Of a stretch of DNA of 64,000 bases, positions 54,803-64,000 are shown piece by piece. Each line of letters starts with the position of its first letter. The first letter of the stretch is position 1. The position numbers were made by a program, and so were the translations under genes. The notes beneath the pieces are model-generated. The model searched no databases, was not told where the DNA came from, and saw only the letters and a list, made by a program, of their open reading frames with translations. The DNA comes from Rhizopus sp. PT2906. Taxonomy: Eukaryota; Mucoromycota; Mucoromycetes; Mucorales; Rhizopodaceae. Location of the stretch: assembly GCA_025529335.1 (NCBI GenBank), contig JAMYHX010000038.1:62001-126000 (forward strand), read 5' to 3'.

Positions 54803-55269
54803 CGTGAATAAAGAAGAAAAAAAATGTTTGATTTGCTGCCAAAAAAAAAAAAAGAGGGGATACCAATTACGCAGTTTGAAAACGCGTTGGTTTGTACCTT
54901 TTACTCTATAATTTTACTTTTATAGTAAATATGGACTATGTTTATAAGCATAGTAGTAGCAGTAATGATAGTGAGAATAGTCCTGTACTTTGATATGTAT
55001 CTTTCCTTAAAGTGATCAATTGCAATCCGTGTTTTATTTATTAATGTATGCCATAAGTCAATACAATTACACTCATTGTAAAGCAGGACAGATCCATCTA
55101 TACACTGACATTCTCTCTCTCTCTCTCTTCCAAAAAGACAGAGATCATTTATAGGCTACAAACAGGTTCAAGTTCCGCCAAAAATAATTTTGTGACTTCC
55201 TGGATGAAGAGTAAAATTTTTTGTCTGGCGCCCAAGCCCTTGTTTCCTTCTTTCTCTTTTATAGTAAAA
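54803..55269. other. Divergent promoter region
   Basis: Lies between the mevalonate kinase and ribosomal protein genes. It contains a poly-A run at about 54840-54853 and a CT microsatellite at about 55110-55129. No ORF is supported. Confidence 0.5.
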
Positions 55270-55764
55270 ATGTCTGCTGCTGCTGTATGTATAACTTTGA
55301 AAAAAAAAAAAAAAAAATAGAGGCAATGATATTGACTTGACCACTGTAGGCTAAGTCTGCTACCAAGCCCGGTTTGGAAGAACAAGTTGAAGCCAAGTAA
55401 GTTGAGAACGTGATGCGTCGAGAGTTGCGGATGAGCTGACATATATATATTCTATAGGATCCACCGCATCCGTATCACCTTGTCTTCTCGTAACGTCAAG
55501 AACCTTGAAAAGGTTGCCAGCGACCTCATTCAACGTGCCAAGGACAAGCAGCTCAAGGTCAAGGGTCCCGTTCGTCTCCCCACCAAGGTCCTTCGCATCA
55601 CCACCCGTAAGTCTCCTTGTGGTAACGGTTCCGAAACCTTTGACAAGTTCGAGATGAAGATTCACAAGCGTTTGATCGACTTGCACTCTCCCTCTGAAAT
55701 CGTCAAGCAAATCACCTCCATCTCCATTGAACCCGGAGTTGAAGTTGAAGTCACCATTGCTTAA
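55270..55764 (+). CDS. RPS20: 40S ribosomal protein uS10 (S20)
   Basis: Three exons: 55270-55284, 55350-55396 and 55458-55764, giving 122 residues. The first exon encodes just MSAAA. The protein continues AKSATKPGLEEQVEAKIHRI and RITLSSRNVKNLEKVASDLI, then GPVRLPTKVLRITTRKSPCG and NGSETFDKFEMKIHKRLIDL, matching eukaryotic uS10 nearly throughout. It sits in the head of the small subunit. Codon usage changes visibly to C-ending codons (CGT CTC CCC ACC AAG), as expected for a highly expressed gene and unlike its neighbours. Confidence 0.96.
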
Positions 55765-56123
55765 GTGCAAAAAAACTGCTTGAATAAATTGTAATTTCTC
55801 TCTCGAATTGTTTGTTTTTTCATTGATCAAGAGAAAGGATTTTGATGACGGGTGGCTTAGCTAGGAGAAGGAGTACACTTTAGGACAGAATGATCGTTAC
55901 ACGATGCTTTATTTAAGAAAAAGAGAGAGAGACAAGTGCGAATAAGCCACGGTCACAAAGGGAGAAAGACTATTTTGTATAGTTTGAGTAACCGTGTGCC
56001 TATTGGCGCTGTTTAATATGATAGTTGCTTTAACTAAATTTGCAGAAATGAATGTTTAATTTTCCTTCTTTTCTTTTATTTCCTTACCGATACCCTTTTT
56101 TTCATTATTAAACATACAAAACA
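55765..56123. other. Intergenic
   Basis: 3' region of the ribosomal gene and the promoter of the transporter. AT-rich with an AG run at about 55920-55933; no gene seen. Confidence 0.5.
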
Positions 56124-57940
56124 ATGGTTGATTTGATATATAACAATTCAGAAAACGTAGAATCATGTCAAGATAAAATAAAAGAACAAGTGCTGGATGG
56201 TTTATTATCAAAAGTTGGATATGGCATATTTCATAAAAAGCTACTGGTAACAACACACACTCTCTTCTTGTGTCTTGCTAAAGGGTTACATCGTTTATAG
56301 ATATTATGTGGGTTAGGCTGGCTTGCTGATAATGTAAGAACATATATATATATATAAAATATGCGCAGTATACCAAAAGTTGACTATAAATATAAATAGA
56401 TGTGGCTACAGGTAAAGGACAACAGCTTGCTTATTGTTCATCATTTATCAACTAATATTCATAAAGACAATTGCTATCGTTTTACCCCGTGTTCAAGGTA
56501 AATTGAAGCATACATGCATATGCCTATACTTACCGAGCTTGATAGAACATTACTCAATTTCAGACAATCTTATTGGAATACTATCCAGCTCCTTGTTTGC
56601 TGGCATGACTTTCGGTGCCTTCTTTTGGGGAACTTATTCTGATGCAAAAGGCAGAAGAGTGCCTTACACCATGACACTCTTGATTACATCTGTATTTGGA
56701 ACGCTTTCAAGCTTCACTTTCAACTTTTTCACATTATGTCTCTGTTTGTTCTTCCTTGGCTTTGGTGTTGGAGGAAATATGCCTACGGATGGTAAGATCA
56801 GAACGGCCCTAGATATAAATATAGGATCTTACTCCCGTTTTAGGCGCGCTCTATTTAGAATTCTTACCCAAAGAGTATCATTATTTACTGACATTCATGT
56901 CTGTCTTCTTTTCACTTGGTGCGGTATTGGCATCTGTCTTTGGTTACGTGATTTTGCCGTGTGAAGGGCCATGTGATGATAATCGCTGGAGGATGATGCT
57001 CTTTGTCATTGCCATGATGACATTCTTTATGCTTGCCATTCGCACCTTCTTACTCAAGCTGCCAGAGACTCCCAAATTTTTAATGAACCAGGGTAAAACA
57101 AACGAGACGATCATTGTGTTACAGGATATTGCAAGGATGAATGGTGGTCATGTTCATATTGATAAGGATGATTTATCTACATCAGTGGCATGTGAAGGGT
57201 ATGAGGAGCTGCATGATACGACTGATGAAGTCAGCCCGATGCTGCTTGAGGCACAGGATGAGGCTGACAAACAAGAGAAAAGCACGCAGGCGTTGAAGGA
57301 ACTGCTGGGACCAAAATGGAGAAAAACGACACTACTTATATGGTTGATTTGGACATTTACGTCAGTAGCTTATACCATGTTTAACGTGTTTCTGCCCAAG
57401 TTTTTGGAAACAGTGCAAAGTGAAGAAGCAAAGCCAACCTTGGCAGAGGTCTATTGGGATTATTTAATTTATTCCTTAGCTGGAATGCCTGGCTCTGTGG
57501 TAAGTAGAATAATAGACATGTATATACAGACTAATATAAATGTATGCATATAGATTGCGTCGTATCTTGTAGAGACATCATTTGGCAGGAAAGGAACTAT
57601 GGCCATATCTGCTATAGGATCATCCTTGTCCCTGCTTGTTTTCTCGGTGTTCAAGGCTCGTCTGATCATGGTCCTATCCTCTTCATCTGTATCCTTTCTC
57701 GCCACGCTATTATATGCAGTTATTTATGGATATACACCTGAAGTGTTCAACACGTCTGTAAGAGGAACCGCAGTTGGCACTGCATCAGCGCTTGGAAGAG
57801 TAGCTGGTATCATTAGTCCTCTACTTGCTGGGCTCTTATTTATCGTCAATACGTCTCTACCGCTTTATGTGAGCGTCGGTGGTTATTTAATTGTTGGTGT
57901 GTGTATACTCATGCTTCCCTTTGAAACAAGAAGAAAATAA
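56124..57940 (+). CDS. Major facilitator superfamily transporter, SVOP/sugar-porter-like
   Basis: Seven exons: 56124-56246, 56301-56333, 56400-56411, 56467-56497, 56546-56791, 56844-57499, 57554-57940, giving 495 residues. Twelve hydrophobic spans fit the MFS fold. Signature parts include ILCGLGWLADN (span 1), LFAGMTFGAFFWGTYSDAKG followed by RRVP (the G-x-x-x-D-x-x-G-R-R loop between spans 2 and 3), GFGVGGNMPTDGALYLEFLP (span 4 and the loop after it), a central cytosolic loop rich in Glu/Asp, and YTPEVFNTSVRGTAVGTASA in the C-terminal half. This is the SVOP/SV2-like subgroup common in fungi. The substrate is unknown. Exon 3 is only 12 bases (MWLQ). Confidence 0.85.
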
Positions 57941-57949
57941 ACCTCTTTA

Positions 57950-58426
57950 TTATTTATTGATTTTACGCTGTATCCAACCCCATGTCTGCAGTCTTCTTAC
58001 AACAGTAGGTGTGATGGCAGCCGTCAAAGAGAGCCGAAAGGGTAGTAAAATTGTTTTATGAATGCCATAGGCAACAACAAAAAGTGTGGTAAAGGAAGGC
58101 TTTTCGTCAGATAGATGTGATGCGTCTGTAGGTGTGTGTTTAAGGCCAATCCAGTTCTTCATTTTCCCAATCACATAATTTTCTGCTTCCTTGACCTGTT
58201 GAGCTCCTTTTACACTAATGACTGCCATGGTTGCTGCCAAGTCAATAGCACCCAGTGTCAAATAAACTCCTATGCCTGCATAGCCATACTTTTTCATAAA
58301 AGACTTTGTTTTTGCAGCTTTAGATTGTTGTTGTTGTTGTTGCTGTTGTAGTGAAGGATATGAAGTGAATATACTACGTCTTGGCTGGTATAATGGCACA
58401 TGTCTGTGAGCAAAGAATCTGTTCAT
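57950..58426 (-). CDS. FAM210/DUF1279-domain mitochondrial protein
   Basis: A single exon gives 158 residues. The N-terminus is basic and free of acids (MNRFFAHRHVPLYQPRRSIF), typical of a mitochondrial import signal, then a polyglutamine run. The DUF1279 domain reads FMKKYGYAGIGVYLTLGAID, with two hydrophobic segments (VYLTLGAIDLAATMAVISV and TTLFVVAYGIHKTILLPFRL), then SLTAAITPTVVRRLQTWGW. Human FAM210A/B in this family influence mitochondrial translation and metabolism. Its stop codon lies nine bases from the stop of the convergent transporter. Confidence 0.85.
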   Translation of the reverse strand: MNRFFAHRHVPLYQPRRSIFTSYPSLQQQQQQQQSKAAKTKSFMKKYGYAGIGVYLTLGAIDLAATMAVISVKGAQQVKEAENYVIGKMKNWIGLKHTPTDASHLSDEKPSFTTLFVVAYGIHKTILLPFRLSLTAAITPTVVRRLQTWGWIQRKINK

Positions 58427-58617
58427 GACAAAAGGTATGAAAGAATATGGGCGACATATTATTTAATTGCCAAATTTAAATTAGGCAAAAACACGCATTG
58501 ACCAATCATATGCCTTCTTTTGTTGAATGATGCTCCTTTTTGAGCAGAACAGCTCTTCTCTTGTTTTGAGATAAAGGAAAGGAGAAAAAAAAAGGACAAA
58601 GGGACAAGAATTACTTT

Positions 58618-58815
58618 TTATATGCAATAAAATAAGAAAGAATGATTCATTTCTTCTCTCAAACACTTGGCACTGCACTCTATCAATTTGACTGTATCAT
58701 CAACGGAGTGCCCATTATCCAGTTCACCAGAAGATTCAACCAACACTCTTTCTAAGCTGTCCTTTATAGTGGTACCGATACCATCCAAGAGTATTTGGGT
58801 AGATTCATCAGGCAT
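58618..58815 (-). CDS. Doubtful small ORF, 65 residues
   Basis: Reads MPDESTQILLDGIGTTIKDS, then VDDTVKLIECSAKCLREEMN. The amphipathic, well-mixed composition looks more like a real protein than most chance ORFs here. No family, TATA box or intron supports it. Confidence 0.3.
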   Translation of the reverse strand: MPDESTQILLDGIGTTIKDSLERVLVESSGELDNGHSVDDTVKLIECSAKCLREEMNHSFLFYCI

Positions 58816-59290
58816 ATATATGCCGAGTAATTTGCTTGATATATGGCCATTTTCACATCATAAAAATGATAGAGAAACATTTAAAAGCGGGAATAACATA
58901 GTCAATGTATGGAATTCATTCGTTCATTAATGATGATGGTGATTTACTACAATTGGCATAGAAGTCGGTCAAGACCAAGCGTATTATTTGAATCTGTAGT
59001 ACCCACGCTACTATTCAGTGCTTAAATACAATATATAGAGTTGAACCTAAGATCTGCTCTATACCTCAACAGAATGTGGTCAACTAAGTTTAAATAACTC
59101 AGCTTCTTAATATATAATTATAGATTGTGCTATCATCCCTTTTCTCTTTACTTTATTCCAAATAAAGATACAACACAGTCTCATCGTATTTTCTACTTTG
59201 TTTAGATCTATTTTCAAAACCCAAATACAACAGAGTCATTATAATTTCGTTTTGATTATGTGAATCATCGTAGCCATTGCTCCAAACCCA

Positions 59291-59533
59291 TCAAGATAAA
59301 TCAGATAAATCGCGACTGAGAGCCAACTTCAGAAACTCAAGGGAGGCAGGAAGATTGCTAAAGCAATGAACGCTGGCTTGTTCTTGTATGTTTAGTTCAT
59401 ACTGATCATTGACATTTTTTGGCATTGAAATATCGACTTCGTCACTAATCTTTATCAAGTATAAAGGTTTTAGTTTTTTTTTTATCTCTTCTAAGGTAAC
59501 TCTTGGCTTATTAGATGAAATGGAGGGGGGCAT
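59291..59533 (-). CDS. Doubtful small ORF, 80 residues, next to the inverted-repeat element
   Basis: The ATG at 59533 has a near-ideal start context (TTCCACCATG). The protein reads MPPSISSNKPRVTLEEIKKK, then YLIKISDEVDISMPKNVNDQ and ends LALSRDLSDLS. The frame is open a little further upstream into the inverted repeat of the adjacent element. No family recognised. Confidence 0.35.
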   Translation of the reverse strand: MPPSISSNKPRVTLEEIKKKLKPLYLIKISDEVDISMPKNVNDQYELNIQEQASVHCFSNLPASLEFLKLALSRDLSDLS

Positions 59534-59579
59534 GGTGGAAGGGAAAAAGCCAAAACTCTTCTTTGCTATTTCATGTAAG

Positions 59580-59989
59580 GTGAGCACTACATACACCAGA
59601 AATCAGACTAATACTACGGGCGCTATCTCTACCTATTACCTATGATATCACCCAACAAAGCTTTTCAATGCGTAGTGTCAAGCTAAACATAGCTTTATGA
59701 AGTTACCATCTTGGATTGGTTCTTTTCAAAAACAAGAGATAAAAAGAAAAGTTATTTTTATATTCTAATTTTATGTTGTCAGTTCTATCAGCAAAGACCA
59801 CTTAGCTCACGTGTAACTATGATGATATCGTATTTTATATCAGAGAGAGAGTGAACTGGACAAGCCTTAGATTAGGTAGAGACTTTGGTAATGTGAAGTT
59901 GTAAAGTGACAACATAGGTAGCGCCCCAAGGAAGCGCCTGTAGCATTAGCCTATTTTCTGATGCATTTTCTGGTGCATGTAGTATTGGC
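59580..59989 (-). mobile_element. Short inverted-repeat element, copy B
   Basis: Better preserved partner of 40670-41030, in opposite orientation. The left end reads GCACTACATACACCAGAAA followed by CTAATACTACGGGCGCT; the right end read inward gives ATACTACATGCACCAGAAAA and then CTAATGCTACAGGCGCT. Inverted ends are thus about 45-55 bases with roughly 80 percent identity by eye, one carrying a small internal duplication (CAGAAAAT). Internal blocks shared with copy A include CCTTAGATTAGGTA and CTTTTCAATGCGTAGTGT. No ORF lies inside. Target duplications were not resolved. Confidence 0.65.
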
Positions 59990-60094
59990 CAAAATAAACT
60001 TTGAAAAAGAGCGAGCGTCATTAGTGACGTACCATATTATGCGAACTAAATCAAGCTCTGGTAACATCCTGTCAACATGCTGCTTGTGATTATT

Positions 60095-60255
60095 ATTATA
60101 ATTATAATTTTATTAATAATTTTATTAATGGGTAGCCACCCTTAAATATTTTATTAACAATTTTATTAATGGGTGGCCACCCTCAAATATTTTACTATAA
60201 TTTTTACTATATATAAATATTTTACTATAATTTTTACTATATATAAATTAAATTT
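60095..60255. repeat. Short tandem repeats with a GGGTGGCCACCC palindrome
   Basis: A 41-base unit (ATTTTATTAATGGGTGGCCA, then CCCTCAAATATTTTA) is repeated twice at about 60115-60195, carrying GGGTAGCCACCC at 60130-60141 and the perfect palindrome GGGTGGCCACCC at 60171-60182. It is followed by two copies of a 30-base unit (CTATAATTTTTACTATATAT..). No coding role is seen. Confidence 0.75.
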
Positions 60256-62029
60256 CTAAGTGACAAACAAGCAAACGGAAAAAAGGAGAATCATTCTTGA
60301 AAAGGGTATTAAAGACTAAATAGTAAGTAGACCAAAGCAGGCGTATCCTGGGTTCTTCTTTGCTGCATCGCGAATAGTTTCCAACAGTATACTTTTGCTT
60401 TGCCTAGGGTGATTTTTTTTTCTTGTTTTTTGGGGGTTTTTTTTGTTTTTTTTTTGTGGGTTTTGGCTGATTCTTCTTCATCTGTTGCTGTTTGTATTAT
60501 ATTTTGAATATAATTACATTAGAGAACTGATCCAGTCTATCACCCTGGCCAATCCACGAGTTTTAATGTTTAATGACATTTCAATCATTGCTGGCCCCAA
60601 TCTTAGCAGCACCAGTCGGCAACGATATCTAACTAGTCTATTTTGACGGTGCGACACATTATTAGCATTCATTGTGTCCTCGCTTGGCACCGGTAGCCCT
60701 TGCTCCAGATCTTGTGAGGAACCGGCTACTAAAATTTGTTGAATGTATTGTGCAATCAGTGATAACATTTGAGCGAGAAAGAGCCATCAAACTAGAGACC
60801 CGAGCTTCTTTTAAATTGAAAGTGTGGTCATTTGACTCTGTACTCTGTTTATCTCGGAAAGAGTTCTGGGACTTACAAGTTGTCAAACCACACATAATCA
60901 AGGTAAATGGAGCATAGACAAGTTGAATAGAATGAGAAATCCTTGCTGATAGTCTCTGAAAATCTTGTTATTATATGATATTGTATAGTTAATGTATACG
61001 TATATCAAAATGAATAGTTTCGGATATTTTGACAGGAAAAGAGTATGTTTGTTACGAGCGGGCTTAGCTTTGTTACTATGTTTAACCATAACATAAACCA
61101 GCAGCCTCTCTTGACAATGCAAAGGTTACAAAAGAGAAATGTCTTGAATGAACTGTATAGGCTTCTCTTTATTTTCAATAATGCGTTCATTAGGTTATCA
61201 AACGAGATTTATTTTTTACATAATGTGGTATACAAAACTGCATATACTAGATATATACAAGTTTATCAAACCTTTCAAGGGACATAAAAGCAACTTTTTA
61301 TATTTAGCTACCCATACACTAAGCTTTTGAGTATGTCAATCAGTGTCTTTTGATAGCAGCATCTCGTAATACATTGTCAGTTTTTCTGATCAAATATATA
61401 AAGAGCCAAATGCTGTCATTTTCTGAAATATATAATGTCTCATTTGTAATAAGATAGATCGCCATTATGATTGCTTTTTTCCGGAGAATTCGATCCATTA
61501 TGAACTTGTTCTGTGATGACGAACTTACTCCCCCACATCTAAATAAAGCATATAACCTTATTTTCTCCCCAAATTGATATGCTCAGCTTGGCAACTTTAT
61601 TCCAATACCTCTAATCAAGAGGCCGAAAGGGAGTGGCAAAGGTATACTAAGCATTCTCCTCTTTTCATATCACTCCTTTTCATAATCATTACAGAAAACA
61701 AACAGCCAAGGAGAATAATATTACGTTCTTCTTTTTTTCTGTGAAAAGAAGGTTATGAACCCCTTCAAAGAAGAGATTTTATAAGAAAAGGAGTCCTCAT
61801 GATTCTGAAACCAAACGAGAAGTGCAAAAATAAGGAGATAAAAAAAAAAGAATATAACCCTGAAGGGACCCACAACAGAATTATTAAAATTGCAGAAATT
61901 AAAGAAATTGCAGCTCAAAAAAAAAGGAGAAAACGGCAGACAAAGGGCACATGTCAGAAATAATAAAGGGGGTCAAATAATTTATTAATGTGAGAGGCAT
62001 ATGATTAAGCATAAAAATCTTATAGGGAC
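60256..62029. other. Gene-poor stretch with possible gene remnants
   Basis: A T/G-rich run at 60413-60465 is followed by overlapping open readings in two plus frames: ELIQSITLANPRVLMFNDIS (to a stop near 60645), and CPRLAPVALAPDLVRNRLLK to about 60900 ending at a GTAAATGG donor-like site. They may be pieces of one broken gene, but no family is recognised. From 60920 to 62029 only AT-rich DNA is seen. Confidence 0.3.
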
Positions 62030-63301
62030 TTATAATTTCGTTAATGTCTTGCGACTCGTCTGAGATTCTTGAAAGGAAGGAGCAAATCCACCAGCTTCAG
62101 TAGATGAATGATCGTCCTCAACTGGTGTCTTTTCATAAGACATATTCAAGTTGACGTTATTGAATCCAATGACATCCTGTTCTTCCTTTCTGTACATGGT
62201 TTGTTCGTGTGTTTCTGAGAGATGTGTGCCTTGTACATCTGTCTCCTTGCTGCGCTTTCCAGGTGCTTGGCTGGTGACCCAGTGAACAGTAATGACGTTG
62301 ATTGTGACATCCAGTGTACAGCAAGTCATACAAAGTAAACCACGTTCTCTGCCGTCAAGTATGATCAACGAGAGGATGTTGGCAAAGGACACGACTAAGC
62401 AGACGACGGATGCGACCAAGGTACGAAGGGCGACTTCGTGAAGTCGAGAGTTGGCTGTGCTACTAAAGATGCCTAGACCACCAAGCTTTAGTAGTGGTCG
62501 AACGAAGAAGACGGTCATGTAAAGGTTGATCGCCTATATAATTAAATTAAAACTTGATTTTGGTGAAACAGTAAACCACACTTACAAAGTCATAAATCTA
62601 AAGGAGAAAGAGAATGATGAGTACAAGCTTAAACAAGCGTAATTATTTGCTTACAATCAATGGAATGGTTCCAGCAGGAGCAATACCGATGATACAGTAT
62701 CCATTAGGTTCGATGTATGCTCTATGATATACGATCTAAACCATTAGTTTTTTGTTGATAATGAATGATATTTTACCATCAATATGAAGATCGCAATATA
62801 AGGTAGTAATAACCCCAAGTTAAATCTGTAGGATTTGTTACTCCATCGGCTCTGTCGTGTAGCTGAAACAACATAGATTTTCTCTATCAACCTAATAAGG
62901 TAATGAATAAGCGTTTTCAAAAAGACAAGAGGAAAAATAAAGTTACCATGCATAAATTACGATCTTGGTCGCGCAGTAAAGAATATCACAGACCATGACG
63001 GTTAATAAGCAGGATGTGTAATTACCTGGAAAAGTTTACCATTTTAGCCTTTTTGTTTAAAAAGTTGTCTGAATTTACCATTGTTTGTAGTAACAAGTAT
63101 CATACTCATTACTGCGAAGGCCCATGAAAAGATGTAAAGAAGCAAGATAAGCCATCTCGAGTAAGTTAAATACTTAAATTGGACATTATATGTCTTTACT
63201 CCATACAAGACTGACAGAATTGTAGATGAAAAGAGTGACACTAGCTTTGCTGCCAATTCTCCTCCGTCTGGTTGAGTAGAGGAAATGATAGTGATAGGCA
63301 T
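62030..63301 (-). CDS. Seven-span membrane protein with long cytosolic tail
   Basis: Six exons: 63301-63079, 63025-62947, 62891-62777, 62735-62655, 62597-62586, 62533-62030, giving 337 residues; one exon is 12 bases (IYDF). About seven hydrophobic segments: residues near LVSLFSSTILSVLYGV, YSRWLILLLYIFSWAFAVMS, LLTVMVCDILYCATKIVIYA, GLLLPYIAIFILMIVYH, CIIGIAPAGTIPLIIYDFAI, LRTLVASVVCLVVSFANILS, and LLCMTCCTLDVTINVITVHW. A hydrophilic tail of about 75 residues follows with many Ser, Thr and Glu. A short N-terminus, seven spans and a phosphorylatable tail recall a receptor, but no known fungal GPCR motif was recognised, so the role is open. Confidence 0.7.
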
Positions 63302-64000
63302 GATGAAAAAGAAACGAGAATAAGAAAAGAGGAAGAAAGAATAGTAAGGTCTGTATTGTTTATATTCTCAAAGTGATGTCAAATACACATACACAAAGGT
63401 TTAGGGAGGTAAAATCACTATCGTACAATTTCGATCTTTTCTTTTTAGGTTCATGATACCAAGTTGGGTCAAAAATAGTGCTAATTATAAATACTTTACC
63501 ATTTATTATAAAGAGAAAGAGAAAGAGAGAGAGAGGATAATGAAGTGAAAAGGGGTTGACTTAACATCTTTACTGCTTACACTCCATCCCCCCCCCCTTT
63601 TTACCAAAGTTTAAATGACAGTCTGTGCATGGACACAGCCCCCCCCCCTTCTTTCGGACAATATGGGTAACCATCTCGCGCGACTACGTTATGAACAAAA
63701 AAGGAATGTATCCTAATAAAAATCATTAAAGCTTATTGTTTTCTTTGTTAACTTTACATTTGAAATAAGATCTTTTATAACGAATACACATCAGTTGAAG
63801 TCAATCGCAGCTTTACTGTATTCTTCCTATTTTTATGCTAAAGACGTCATACTCTATTGAAAAGACACAATAAGGATCAGCCAATAAATCGATGGGAGTG
63901 ATAGGTATTCAAAAATGCCCCTCTTTTTTTTTGCGTATTACCTATTCTTCATCTCATTCCGCCTAAACCATTCTTCAGTATGTAGGAACAACAAAAAACG
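63302..64000. other. Upstream region of the membrane protein; no gene to the window edge
   Basis: Holds an AG-rich microsatellite (about 63511-63536) and two runs of about nine to ten C at 63588-63597 and 63641-63649. No ORF of note. Confidence 0.5.

Noticed and set aside
60514..60768. Minus-strand ORF of 84 residues
   Set aside because: It overlaps opposing readings of equal quality, has no recognisable family and lies in a decayed region.
1..64000. CRISPR arrays, tRNA or rRNA genes
   Set aside because: No regularly spaced direct repeats were seen. No cloverleaf with a convincing T-arm was found by eye, though a tRNA scan could still reveal one.

Overview
The window reads as nuclear DNA of an early-diverging filamentous fungus, most likely Mucoromycota (Mucorales). 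The grounds are AT-rich intergenic DNA, small genes cut by many 45-85 base GT..AG introns, CT-rich tracts just before start codons, an inventory of opisthokont housekeeping genes (SERINC/TMS1, PEX11, mevalonate kinase, PDH E2, a Zn2Cys6 factor), and scattered relics of transposon families that I recall as common in Mucorales. The species cannot be named from the sequence. Exon structures were joined by hand from reading frame, splice sites and family similarity; nothing was checked by a search.

Layout. 0-8.5 kb: a partial membrane gene, PEX11, a TVP15-like Golgi protein, a broken Fanzor fragment, peroxisomal 2,4-dienoyl-CoA reductase, a 62-residue small protein, the serine incorporator TMS1 and a prenylated G-protein gamma subunit. 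8.5-13.4 kb: gene-poor and repeat-derived, with a GC-richer decayed insertion and a truncated, frameshifted copy of an F-box gene. 13.5-28.2 kb: dense genes, namely a DUF218 membrane protein, a SANT-like protein, a UBC4/5-type E2, a 973-residue chromodomain protein built like fission yeast Chp1, a divergent pair of protein-quality enzymes (DJ-1 and isoaspartyl methyltransferase), a Zn2Cys6 regulator and a coiled-coil protein. 28.4-33 kb: a decayed LINE and other relics. 33.2-39.3 kb: PDH E2 (LAT1) and a two-START-domain protein. 39.4-44.9 kb: relics, one copy of an inverted-repeat element and the intact F-box gene. 44.9-58.4 kb: phosphomannomutase, an MSP-domain protein, an AIF-like oxidoreductase, a decayed Tc1/IS630-type transposon, IML2/TTC39, mevalonate kinase, ribosomal protein uS10, an SVOP-like transporter and a FAM210 protein. 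58.4-64 kb: sparse, with doubtful small ORFs, a second copy of the inverted-repeat element, a short palindromic tandem repeat and a seven-span membrane protein.

How the genes relate. Fungal genes are not in operons, so most neighbours are functionally independent. Functional links that do appear are peroxisome (PEX11, dienoyl-CoA reductase), membrane traffic and lipids (TVP15, TMS1, START, MSP), protein repair (DJ-1 and PIMT sharing a 150-base promoter), and mannose and isoprenoid supply (phosphomannomutase, mevalonate kinase). The items most worth a second look are the Chp1-like chromatin protein, the Fanzor relic, and the two copies of an apparently unnamed inverted-repeat element.
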